A stretch of 64,000 nt of DNA from Klebsormidium nitens (taxonomy: Eukaryota; Streptophyta; Klebsormidiophyceae; Klebsormidiales; Klebsormidiaceae): assembly GCA_000708835.1 (NCBI GenBank), contig DF237010.1:117345-181344 (forward strand), in the 5' to 3' direction. The notes below the pieces were generated by a model. It was given only the letters and a program-made list of their open reading frames with translations, did no database searches and had not been told where the DNA came from. Position numbers and translations under genes: made by a program. Of this stretch, positions 51,301 to 60,839 are shown one piece after another (position 1 is the first letter of the stretch; the number at the start of each line of letters is the position of its first letter).

Positions 51301-54300
51301 CAGCTTTCTGTCGGGTGCAAGACTTATCAGCGGCACCAGAGGCAACTCAAAAGGGACCGTTGAGATCCGAGCCGTTTTGGCGATGCGTCGAAACGTACGT
51401 GCTTAAGTGCAGCGGCGTGAAACCTGCCGCATGTGATCGAATCAGTACCGCAACAGCCCGCGCTGCACAGACAAGCAATCCTGATCACAAAAGTGCTCTG
51501 GCCTTCTTTTGGCTGCACTGTGCTGTTTGTGATCGGGAATCCAACTTCGGCTCCGTTTGGCTGCAGTGCTGTCTGAACACCGAAACGCGCTCCATTTTCC
51601 TTTTCGGCTGCAGCGCTTTGATCGGAAACTTCTGTTACGCCCCATCATCGACGTGGCTTGGGGAGAGTTACACGTGGCTGGCCCTCAGTGAAGCAGAAAG
51701 ACACAGAGAAGACAAAGCAAACACGCATAGCACAGTCTGGACTCTCGGAAAAAGCATTACGTTTACCAGGAACACGGTCTCGCATACCTCATCCGGCTGA
51801 TTGATCACTGTAAAGGGCCCCTCGAACTCGGGCTTGGGTGTGTACTCCAAATCCCGGATGTCAGAGCCAACGGTCTGCACGGTGTAAACCGGCGTCAGTT
51901 GAGATAAACGTTTCCTTCCTAATTGGTCTGCGCATTGTGGGCTCCCATGCCTTTGACATTCAAGTCTACCAGGGTTCAGAAAGAAAAGGAAGCTGCAACG
52001 AACACTGAAGTTGGTGGTGAGACCGCGAGCAAAACATTGCTTGCTTCTTCCCAAGCGCCTTCGAAGCTCGCACTGGAAGTCGGGCCCGTTCGGCCAAACG
52101 CGAATGCATCTGTCGGTCTAAGGATATCGCATGCGGCCACACATACGTAATGTAGAAGCTTCTGTGCGCACGCACTGGCCAAGATTGTCATCACTTTGGA
52201 GGCTGGGAAAGAATATTTGACTTGCTCGTGTGCTTAACGCCGGTACCAGATTGTTTGACAACGACTCGAATCTCCTTCCAAACCGCACAAAGAAGCGCCT
52301 TCACAAAGTTTCGAACTCGCAACAAAAGGCGGAACAAGCAGTTGAGCCACGGGCCGATATTTCAACAAAGCCATCATCGTTCATCACAGAACTCTGTCAA
52401 AATCGCGCCCCACCTCTCGGTTGATGACCAGGTAGCCCTGCCCGTCAATCATGTACGAAATCATCATTACGCTGTCGTACGACGAGTCGGGGAACTTGAG
52501 CGGCAGCTTCGTCGTCTCAATATCGAACGCGCAGATGCGCGGCTCCGCTCTTTGCACCAGGTCCGCCCGCCGCGTCAGCCGCACATGGCCCTCTTCTGCG
52601 CTTACAGTGTACCACTGGCCGGACCGGACGTCTGTATGAGAAGCAAGAAGTCAGGGACACTGGAGTGTATCTTGAAGGGATTGCTGCGGCCAAGGTTTGA
52701 CAACTAACTTTGAGACAAGCTTGCCGTCGTGATCAACCATTTTAAAGGACCTCGGCAAGAAGGACGCATGAAAGCCAGATCAACTCTCAGGCTCCTGCTC
52801 TATCATGTCCAACGTCACAATGCAGGGTGGGTGTCTTCACGCTTTACTTTCTTCTGAAACGAGAGTTTTCGCGAAAATAAGAACAGAAAGTGATATTCTT
52901 CCGACTCGAACTTGAGGCAGCCCAGATCTTCAACTCAATACGTCGGATCTCGCCAGCCACCATGCCAAGATTTCCACCAACTATGGTTCTTCATCTCTCT
53001 TCCATTTGAATCCTGCAGCTGCCATGCCGGGGTGCCACCGACTACTCTTCGTTTTCCGTTTTCAACCTCAGACATATCCAAGTAGCCCTTTAGGACGCGT
53101 TGATCCCCTCAGTTGTCAGACATGTACCCATTTTCCTGCAATCCAAAACCCGAAATGCAAGCCAACGGCACACAGCTCCTCACCATTGTCTATTGCGAAC
53201 CGCACATGGTACGGCACGTCGTACTCGCGCATCTCCAGGATGTGCTCCATGAAGTCCGCCAGTCTAGTTGTCCCGTTGCCCGGCCCATCAACCGCCTGCT
53301 GAAACGTCTCGTACGCCTCTGCCGCCGCCAGCTTGGCTTTGTTCTTGTCAATCACTGGCTGAATGTCCTTTCTGACTTCCATCAGATCTTGAACGTTGTT
53401 GAATGTCAGTTTCAGGAAGGGCCGCCGCAGGCCTGAAAGGTGGTTCTTCTGCAGGACAAGCGGGGGCGATGACCATGTTAGATGAATGCTTATGGGTGTT
53501 GGCCTATCTGGAAGAAAGGATCAAATGTGCGCCCCAGTCACATGGACTCGTCCAGAGGTCGGTCTGCAAGAAGCTCAGGTGCTTTAGTACAGAACAACAG
53601 ACGCCCCGGGGGCGAACTGAAAATACGCTTCTGTCCACCGTAAATGGTGCATAGTTTCGAGAGGTGTGGTCAGCCAGTTAAATGACAACCTTTTCTCACT
53701 GCCGAGAACCTGCACAATAGGAAAGTGCTTTAAATTGTGGGTACCAAATATGGTTAATGGCAGGGGGGGCAAAGACTTTGACCGACTTTTTGTCGTGCTC
53801 ATATGCAGCAAAACCCCGAATGTAATTACTCGCTGGCCGAGTGCCTTTTGAAAGTTGTGATGGACTCAACTTGCACTCTGAAATTGTTTGGCTGCTTCCA
53901 GTATTATCTGCAGCTACTGTAAATAGTGGTGTACAATGCTGTGATCAGTATCAATCTTCTCACCAGGTCGAGGTCCTCTTTCTCCACTCGAACAATGTCC
54001 GCAATCTGGCCCTCATACCGCCGCCGCAGGTACGACTCGACCTCCATCTCCATCTTTTCCTGTATCAAAGCGGCGCCCAGATTTATTGTGTAGGATAGTA
54101 GAGGAAAGGCGTGGTCTTGACGGACATAGTTTGGGAATTTCGTTGAAATTGCCGCAAGCAGATCAGCAGCATGTCAGTAAACTTTATCAGGCCCAACTGC
54201 GAAACAGCAAGAGAGATGCATGGAGAGAATGATGGGGCCTGAGGCGGTTTGCAATATCTGTAGATGCGATCTGGCAGGTGCGTTGAAGCGCGTGCGTTCC

Positions 54301-55245
54301 AGCGTGCAAGATTAGCAGGTTGCATGGGCAGTCGGAGTGCGCTCACCTTTGTACCAAGGTAGAAGTAGGGCGCAAACCGCTGCTGCGCCTTGAATGTAGA
54401 GCCATCCTGCCACAGAAACAGATAGACTTCAGCGATCGGCAAGCGTGATTGGCTCAAAAATGATCAGGGCTTACACGAATCCATGAAATGAGGCTCGATG
54501 AGGCCAGCTCTTTGGGAGCGTCACTCCCTTTGGTGTGCATGATAAAGCAGGCCCACAAATGCCTTTGGTGAATGTGCAGCATGAGGGCTTTTCGTTGCAC
54601 CAAATTACCTGACACATGAAATAGCAGTTGATGGCGCTCATGCTGATTCCCGTCTCCGAGTCTTCCACCGTTGTCTGCACGAAAAGAGGGTTTAGTAACC
54701 AAGCAAGAAACCCCCTCCTGAGAAGCAAGGCAGCCGTGGTTGCATTGAGGTGACCCTCGATGCATGAATGCTGAACGATCAGAGCGATAGAAAGAGGTGG
54801 CAGCAGTCTCAAAACAAGTACCTCTCAGTATGGAGAGGCTCCGCCAGGTGCTTATGCACCCACCTCCTATTGCAGCATTCAACAATGTAATCTTTCATTT
54901 CAATCGATCAGCCTGAAAGAATCCAGAGTGCTGTGGCACGCCAATTTGAACAGCTCTCCCACTCACAGTGCTGAAATTCATGAGCCAGCCCAGCCGTGGC
55001 TCCCCTTCCTTGAATACCGCAAACCCCAACTTGGCCTCCAGCGCATCGTTTTCTGACACCCTCTCTTTGCTGGGGCCCCCTTTGCGGATAAAGTTTCCGT
55101 TTTTGTTGCCCTTCCCGGCCCCCATGTTGCCCTGCCTCTGATAAGCGGTCTGCCCTGATTTGCCGCCATCTCGGCCTCCCCGCCCGCCCTTGAATACATA
55201 GCCCCCGCCCCTCGAAGGAGGGCCCCCTCGCCCCCTGCCGCTCAT
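33362..55245 (-). CDS. POL2A: DNA polymerase epsilon catalytic subunit A
   Basis: I resolve 35 exons with fully consistent phases, encoding 2326 aa; exon lists are in the three block entries that follow. The enzyme is the leading-strand replicative polymerase with 3'-5' proofreading, acting in the nucleus within the Pol epsilon holoenzyme. Exonuclease residues Asp292/Glu294, polymerase Asp643 and Asp878/Asp880, the four cysteines of the P-domain iron-sulphur site, and the two C-terminal zinc modules are all present, so it looks functional. Arabidopsis POL2A is about 2161 aa; the extra length is mostly an Arg/Gly-rich N-terminus and a Lys/Glu-rich insert in exon 23. One intron uses a GC donor (GCAAGT at 48858). 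Several introns contain tandem copies of exon edges. The gene covers a third of the window and is divergent from the RING gene and convergent with PEPCK. Confidence 0.97.
36978..37013. repeat. POL2A: stem-loop, 15-bp perfect arms and 6-nt loop, in a Pol epsilon intron
   Basis: CTTGTTCGCAGTCTG (36978-36992) and its exact complement (36999-37013) flank TCACCG. It lies in the intron after exon 29 (37122-37259), about 110 bp past that exon's donor. A further CGTCG/CGACG pairing outside the stem would extend it with a bulge. Confidence 0.9.
37218..37700 (-). repeat. POL2A: about 160-bp tandem triplication spanning the exon 29 acceptor
   Basis: The sequence GTTCTGGTACTTCAG..GCGTCGGACAGCCAGCGGGACAC at about 37218-37256, which is the start of exon 29, recurs at about 37383-37421 and, more diverged, at 37542-37580. 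Copies 1 and 2 differ at one of 39 positions, yet the intron sequence attached to each is much more diverged. GGTCCAACGA tags recur at about 37323 and 37647, with GTCCAACGA at 37477, showing that a longer unit was duplicated. Copy 3 carries its own plausible acceptor (CCCGCAG in transcript orientation). Confidence 0.85.
39351..39830 (-). repeat. POL2A: 140-bp tandem repeat x 3.4 spanning the exon 26 acceptor
   Basis: Units start at 39351, 39491, 39631 and 39771; the first lies across the start of exon 26 (high end 39370). Each begins with a GGGCTGCCAC-like motif, then an NGAGCGCCTGCACGGAC-like motif, ACAGGCTTTGGA and a GAAGGACGG-like end. Unit 2 keeps the exact acceptor plus the first eight exon bases, so a second usable splice site exists 140 bp upstream in the transcript. 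Use of it would shift the frame, since 140 is not a multiple of three. Confidence 0.9.
45604..45642. repeat. POL2A: short tandem duplication (about 19 bp x 2) in a Pol epsilon intron
   Basis: GAAGCTTTTAATGGGCAGA at 45604-45622 is followed directly by a near-identical copy at 45623-45642. It lies in the intron between exons 17 and 18. No exon sequence is included. Confidence 0.85.
46776..46930 (-). repeat. POL2A: 111-bp-spaced duplication of the exon 15 donor edge
   Basis: The last part of exon 15 (GTACGACTTGAGCCG on the plus strand near 46905) is repeated at 46794 as GTACGACTTGAACCG, inside the intron that follows it in the transcript. The flanking donor TCAC motif is changed to TCATC in the copy, so the copy is not an obvious functional donor. 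Confidence 0.75.
48009..48140. repeat. POL2A: 68-bp tandem duplication in the intron between exons 12 and 13
   Basis: TGTATTGATTACCACTGAGT begins at 48009 and a near-identical copy begins at 48077 (TGTATTGATTACCACTGAAT). Both continue with CGCATAGTCCGCGACGAT, CAAAC and a CATCTGAA-GCTT run. About 60 of the 68 positions match. No exon sequence is visible in the unit. Confidence 0.88.
49045..49236. mobile_element. MITE-like fold-back element 1 with telomere-like core
   Basis: CCCATAGTTTAGGTAGGAT at about 49053-49071 is the reverse complement of ATCCTACCTAAACTATGGG at about 49214-49232, and a second CTAGGTA/TACCTAG pairing follows inside. The core holds AAACCTAAACC and CACCCTAAACCCC, which resemble the plant telomere repeat. 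It has no coding capacity and I could not define a target-site duplication. It lies in the intron between exons 10 and 11 of Pol epsilon. Confidence 0.65.
49590..50177 (-). repeat. POL2A: dispersed copies of the exon 10 donor edge in the following intron
   Basis: The end of exon 10 reads CTCGACCATGAGGAGC then TTTCGCAGAGCGTGCC on the plus strand (50145-50177). Partial copies are at 50060-50085 (CATGAGCAGCACCTCGCAAAGC), 49963-49986 (CACCTCGACCATGAGCAAAT), 49875-49905 (CTTCGCAGAGCGTGCCCAAA) and 49590-49620 (GCAGCATCTCGTAGAGCATG). Three copies are followed by a shared CATGAAGCGG motif. The 49963 copy keeps a CTCAC donor, i.e. GTGAG in the transcript. Confidence 0.75.
49700..49866. mobile_element. 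MITE-like fold-back element 2 with telomere-like core
   Basis: CTTTAGCAATTAAGCTCTAG and CAACAGTAAG (about 49707-49736) are imperfectly complementary to CTTACTATTGCTAAAGC and TTACTATTGCTAAA at about 49832-49862. The core contains GAAACCTAACCC, CACCCTAACCCCC and AACTAACCCTACC, paralleling element 1 about 600 bp away. The order of motifs (ACCTAAACC, CGCACCC, CACCCTAA) is shared, so the two look related. It also has no coding capacity. Confidence 0.6.
50145..55245 (-). other. POL2A: Pol epsilon exons 1-10: N-terminal and exonuclease block
   Basis: Exons: 54967-55245, 54609-54674, 54347-54406, 53964-54059, 53184-53448, 52414-52631, 51788-51874, 51143-51277, 50768-50890 and 50145-50393. Residues 1-60 are Arg/Gly/Lys-rich ([15 protein letters not shown]) and have no clear counterpart in the shorter plant N-termini I recall. 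The conserved body starts near [12 protein letters not shown]. Exo I is [14 protein letters not shown] with Asp292 and Glu294. Other signatures are [79 protein letters not shown] and [12 protein letters not shown] (Exo III). Every junction keeps phase. Confidence 0.93.
51241..51467 (-). repeat. POL2A: 185-bp-spaced duplication of the exon 8 acceptor edge
   Basis: The start of exon 8 (plus strand 51241-51283) is repeated at 51426-51468 with three differences in 43 bases, including the CGCTGCA acceptor. The copy keeps the open frame for a few codons ([12 protein letters not shown]), so it can look like an exon. The adjoining intron sequence of the two units is far less alike than the exon-derived part. 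Confidence 0.85.
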
Positions 55246-56492
55246 CTTTACAGGTCAGGTCAATCAAAGCATCCTTGCTTTTGACCTTCCAAATGCTGCA
55301 GAAGCAATGTCTAAGCCAGTTGGCCGTCTGAAGTCAGCAAGATGGAAGCACGAACAGTTGGGATGAGTTCCTTGATCGACAGCGCTCAAGTATGTGTGCC
55401 GCTGTCAATCACTTTAATAAGACGTGTCCCCCACTTTTTTCCGACGAGGTTCAGCAAAAAAGACCGATATTGTCTATGTCGTCCTTGCACTAGGGTGTGC
55501 ATTGGCACCAACAATCTAAAGATCCCATTGGCAATTAGGTGCCTATGAAGGGCGTAGAAAAATCTGCGCTGTCGCCCTGCAATCCTGTCCAGGAGAGTAC
55601 GTTCACGAATGGTGAAGCTCTGGCCGCTGAGGACCAGGCCAGCCTGAGGTGCTCAGTGCTGGCCTCCTTCCCGCCAAATTTTGTAACAGAACCCTGTGCT
55701 AGCGTGGCAGCTTCTGATTCGCTTTCGCTCGACCAATCGTATGGCCAGTGGCTGGCACCCAGGGCCAATGACAGCTGGGACGAAAACCGCCAAGCCGCAA
55801 GTTCTCTGCATTCTGGCCATCATTGCGCAGCGTGGGTGCTGCTCAATGGCAGGGGCTGTAGCTAGGGCGCCCAGCCAAACAGCCGGCATCCTTCGTGACG
55901 GCTATTGGGGGCAAGTGAAAGGGAGCGCAGCCATCTGCATCGAGAAGGCCAACTCCTTTCGTGGATGCGTTGACTTTTGACAATCCCTGCTGCTACTTGT
56001 AGAGCGATTAGAGCTCAAGGAAAGAAAATTGCCTGACACAAGCAAGAAGTCTGCTTGTTTCTGCATTTGGAAGTAAGCATGCATCTGGCTGGTTACCAAC
56101 CTTATTCAACCTTTGATGACCTGCATACCTACGACAAGTGCTTAGCATCGAGAGATATCTTAGCAGACACTGGTGCTCTGATCATCTATTTCTGATGGCA
56201 GGGTGACTCTAGAAGTACCGCACAGTGCTGAGCCTGAGGCATCCTGGCCTAGGCAAACCGATCTGTCTTTGCTATTCCGCTTTTGAATCTCAAAGCAGGT
56301 CTGAAGCAGGTGCATGAATAAGAGAAGACCCAGGCCAGGATCTGTCAGCTCACGGTAGCTTTACTCTAAAGTCAATCCCCTCGACAGGGTTCAGTGTCCT
56401 GTCTGAAAGGGTCTTGAAAGCCAGCCAGGGGGACGTACATTCTTTCTTGGACAGTCAGGGGGTTGCCTGAACCTTCTTATAGAGAGGGCTCT
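55246..56492. promoter_or_regulatory. 1.25-kb divergent intergenic region between Pol epsilon and the RING gene
   Basis: The two start codons point away from each other, so both promoters and 5' UTRs lie here. Open frames at 55539-55865 and 55653-55889 overlap on opposite strands and have no family features. I looked for E2F-type TTTCCCGC/TTSSCGC sites, which would fit a replication gene, and saw no clear match. No repeat or RNA gene is evident. Confidence 0.45.
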
Positions 56493-59400
56493 ATGGCAAC
56501 CCTTGGGGACTACATCAGAGATTGTGGCATTCCCGGTGGCAAGCAGGACGAAGAGATGGAGGACAAAGTGCCCAACTGCTCAATTTGCCTGGAACCTGTG
56601 GTCCAGGGCGCGTCGCGCTCAACGGCCCAGCTGGCGTGCAGCCATCACTTCCATCTAGGTGAGATTTCCGGGCCTTATTTTCGGAGAATGTGTAAGAAGA
56701 TTAGGGTTTCCGAAGCAGAGCCCGTGGCGCTGATGCTCAAGAGCAGACTCAGCTTCTTGTGCAGAGTTTTTGTGAGCAGCCCATCTCTGTGTCAGTTGCT
56801 GAGGCACTCATCACTTTCTTGGATCCTGGGAGCTCTCCTTTCAGCTGGACTAGAAGAGCCTGGGGTTAGGAATGTTGGGGTTACTTAGCAAAGATCATGG
56901 TCATGCTATGGAAGGTGGCAGTTTGTTGCCGCCAATTGGTTTGGTAAAAATCAAGTTCCCGATCCAGGGCTGAACTCGAGGGTTTCAATGTTGCCAGACA
57001 CCTTTCTGGCAATCTCAAGGAGCAGGCCAGGATGAAAAGAAAGCTAAAGAAGAGTTTGATCGAGAGACCTTTGAAGCAGAGTGCAAAGGTTACATCTCTT
57101 TCTGACGTTAAGCATCAACAAGCCTGCCAGATGGGCGCGGCGGAAGTAGTGTCATGCTTTTAAGGTTTCCTTTGTCATTCGGCGTCTGATGAGGCAATCC
57201 TTCAATTTTGTCCCTAGCCTTTGCAGGGGCACCATCGTCCGGTTGTAAGGATCGTAATCCTCAGATGTACCTCCAGCTGTTACATTGGCTCAATGTCTGC
57301 TCGCTTTTGGACTCCATGTTAGTTATCAAGAAACCTTTGTTGATGGCCCATCGTTCGGATCCCTCCACCGTCATCCCACTTTAGTCCTGTTGAATGCAGA
57401 AAGTCGATCTGGTTCATTCCAAGATTCACCACCTCTGCGCATGCTTGTGATCTGAAAGAAGGAACATTTTCTTACAGATTGCATCGGGTCTGCCTTCAAT
57501 GCTAAGGGCGCCATGGAGTGCCCAAACTGCCGGCGCGTGGAAGAAGGCAACTGGCTGATGCTGGGGGGGAGCCAGAGCACGGACGATGCAATCTACGACG
57601 TGCCATACGATTTTGACGATGATGAGTACCTGGGCTTGCCGGTCGACGCCCTTGACAACGAAATGCGGGAGGTAGGTTTTCGGAGCGATCTGGGCGTTGG
57701 CTATGTTCCGCTGGACAGGTCTCGGGGTTGTTAAGAACTGGGCGGAAGTTGGCTAAGGTGACGGGTTGCTTGCGACAGACACCCTGGTTTGCCCTACTCA
57801 TCAAGTCGGATCAGGCGAGTATGGAGCTTGTACAGAAGGCAATTGCAGCAAACAAGTCGGACAGCAGCTGTTGCTGATTAATGAGCCCTCTGGTTACACT
57901 TGTCTGCTCTATTGGTTCAAGTCCACTGCGTTTCCACTGGGGTTTGGCCCTGGACGTTGTACTGGCTAAAATTTTCGTATGTTGGCCAATGATACTGCTG
58001 GCAAAACATCTTCCTACTCTGGCCTTGTCTTAAGCGGGTGGCATGGGTTTCTGGTGAGTCGATTTTCAATTTCGACGAGCTTGCTGACCTACTGATTCTG
58101 CCCGCAGTATATGGAGGCCGGTAGGGACGTCAGTTACACGACCCATCCGTACCACCCCCCGGGGGTCATCTGCGAGTTCTGCGAGCAGGTGCGTCTCATC
58201 ACCAGTGGTTCATAGGTCTCCTCGGTTGCCTAACGCTTACAAGCACTTTTATCATGTGATTGCGAGGGGTGCAGACTCAGAACTTTTGTTCTCCGTTACT
58301 TGCCTGGGGGTGAAACTCTCACAATTGTGCAACTGGTGTGTATTTTCTTGAAGTGGCTTCAGTTAGGGTGGACATACGCTGCCAGTGGAGTGTGTCTAGT
58401 CTGTGGCAGCAGGGAAAAACATCTGGTGTGCTTCACATCGGAAACTGATGGATTGGGCGTGCATTGTTGCCATTGGAGCTTGTGAGGAAGCTCCCGATTC
58501 TCAATTGTTGTCCTCTTCCTGCAGCACTACTGCGACGACAACCCGTGCCCCCACATTATCCAGTGCCCCTACTTCTTCAGCAACATCAGCCAAGCGTAAG
58601 TCCTTGGGCCTTTTTCCCGCTCCTGCTCATGCTTTTGCGTTCGTCCAGGACCTTCAGCCTGTCACGTCGTTGCATCTCAATACCGCTGATTGTTGCTCTT
58701 TTTGCAACGTAGCAATTTTTTCCTTGTCTAGGAGTATTCTTGTGATTGTGGTTGTTGACACAGTAGTGCTCCCGTCATTTTGCAGGGGCAATACAGAGAA
58801 CCCGTACAGCTCAAGCGTATCTTCAATGGAAGGTGAGACCGTCACCTCCGACATGCACAATGGTTTGCCTTTCTTTGCTCTCATCGGACATTGACGTTTC
58901 TGAACGAACGAGGCTTTATTCTTCCATTCAAGATGTTTAGAGAAAAGCAGACTGCGATGAACCTCAACATGCTAAGGGTCTGTCGGACAAACATAGGTCG
59001 CTCATCGGATTCAAGTGCAAAAATGGCGCCCAAGGAAAGCGCGGCCACTTTCAAAGGGAGGGCAGGACCCAGCAAAGGTCAAGCAGCTATTGCATTTGTT
59101 GTGAGAAGGCTGTCGACCATAGATGCATTTGCAACTGGGCTGTGGAGAGGTACGTCTCATGCATTTGACTGCCCTCAAGAAGCCCAAACCTATTGCCTTA
59201 ACTGCTCCCCCTTCTTGGTGCAGCGGAAGCATACGCTGAGGCCGTAGCAGAGCTCTACCACGAGTACCGCGGCCCATCTCCGTTCTCCGGCCCCCCCTCC
59301 ACCACGCCCCGTCAGGCCCCCCCCGAAATGCACGCCTCGTCCTCCTCCACCGACTCCAACTACGTCTACTACTTCTCTGCGGCACCAGGCACCTGGCAGG

Positions 59401-60839
59401 GGGCCGCTTCGTGGGGCGAAACAGCCCCCCCGCCAACGGGCTGGGGGTCCGGCTGGACCCAGGAGCGAAGGCAAGAGACGGCGCACACCACGACGTTCGT
59501 CCAATCATCGACCATGATCACGACGTATGGGCCCCAAACCACTCCCGCGCCTACGTCATTCCCCCCGCCCCCGACGCTTCCCCCCCGAACCCCTCACGTT
59601 TTCGCCCCACCCCCCCACGTCAGTCCCCCCTCTATCCAAGCACCCCCCTTCCCAGCCACTCGCAATCTTCCTCCCCCATGCTGTCCCCTCGTACCCCCCT
59701 GCAGCCCGCCCCCCCCCCGAGCAGTCGGCACCATTCGCATTCACACTCGTTTCCGGAGGCCCCTCCACCCCGCGTGCCTACAAACCCCTACTCCAGCCTT
59801 CGCTTCGCCCCTGAGAGCACCTCCGCAAGAACCCGAGAGGATTTCCACACCAACTCGCCGGCAGCCCCTACCGGGCGCCCCACTTACGCCGGTGTGGTCG
59901 GCCGCCGCCAGCAGTTGCCGGCGCCCCCGCGCCGCGGCGGTGTGAATACGCCCCAGGAGAGGCCCGGGGCCCAGCCCTGGAGGCCGGTTTCGGATATTCG
60001 CACCACCTCGGCCGGGGGCGCGTCTGGCCGGCACTCGAGTCTGCCGCCGTACCATCCTCCGCTCAGCAGCAGTCAAGCGGGGCCGAACATGGTGTGCCCG
60101 TATATGTCGGGCGCGAGCGCCGTGAGGCCCGCACAGGGCCTTGCTGCGCCCCGGTACTACCCATTCTCGCACGGGGCTCAGGGGGACGCTGGCCGGCTGG
60201 CGTCTCAGCAGGGCCTCTCCTCGAGCGGGCAGCCGGAGGCGGTGCAAAACTTTGGGGAGTTTGAGAGTAGGCGAGCAACTAGAGCGGGGCAGCCGACGGG
60301 GGGGGAGGAAGCGCAGGGGCCGGAGGGGCTGCTGGCGAACCTGGAGCTGAATGACGGGATGTGGCTGCAAGACAGAAGGAATAACATGGTGAGGAATCTA
60401 GCAACTCGTTGTTTCGGTTGGTTTGGAGCCACAATTGCAGAACGAAGACTCGGATGCGTGCACAACGTGTGGTGATTGAAGTCCTTGTCGTATAAATCCG
60501 TGAGGGTTTCTGCGGGTCGTTTGATTTCGTGATGGCTGCTTCAACGGCTAACTGCGGCCGAAGTGGGTAAGGATCCCATTTCTTCTCCAACATCCTCGTT
60601 CGTAAAAGCATTGGTGTAGATTGCAGCTAGCGGGCAGACCCGCTTCCCTGTATTCATATTGAATTGTGTTTTCTGAGACGCTCTGTACCTTTGTTTTGCA
60701 GTTCCTATGCTCCTTTTGCATGGATCCCGCGCTTCCTCGTTTCCAAAATGAACGGCGCTTCGTGAATCGGGATGCGCTGTCCCAACACATGCGCGCAGTG
60801 CACGGGGTGCACCTAGATCGCTTTAGCATGCGGAGCTGA
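56493..60839 (+). CDS. RFI2-like RING-H2 protein with C-terminal C2H2-like finger
   Basis: Proposed exons: 56493-56658, 57478-57671, 58108-58188, 58525-58595, 58786-58832, 59224-59524, 59641-60388 and 60702-60839, giving 581 aa. The N-terminal RING is C3H2C3: Cys29, Cys32, Cys49, His51, His54, Cys57, Cys70, Cys73. The segment DCIGSAFNAKGAMECPNCR closely matches Arabidopsis RFI2, a RING E3 ligase in red-light signalling and flowering, so ubiquitin ligase activity is likely. A Cys/His-rich stretch follows (ICEFCEQHYC..NPCPHIIQCPYF), then about 350 Pro/Ser-rich residues. The last exon encodes Cys539-x2-Cys542 and FVNRDALSQHMRAVH (His565, His570). Exon 6 is entered in one frame and left in another; a 116-bp intron at 59525-59640 (GTATGG donor, ATCCAAG acceptor) repairs this exactly, but a one-base error in a C-run is an alternative. 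Confidence 0.85.

Noticed and set aside
51426-51468. Second copy of the exon 8 start, readable as an exon
   Set aside because: Including it would duplicate the same protein segment; it is treated as an intronic repeat.
55539-55889. Overlapping open frames on both strands upstream of the RING gene
   Set aside because: No splice structure, no domain and ordinary composition; expected by chance in a 1.2-kb gap.
59328-59945. Frame ending at 59945 as the true end of the RING protein
   Set aside because: The second half in this frame is biased, arginine-rich junk, whereas the other frame gives natural Pro/Ser-rich sequence and leads in phase to the zinc-finger exon. Kept only as a possible intron-retention product.
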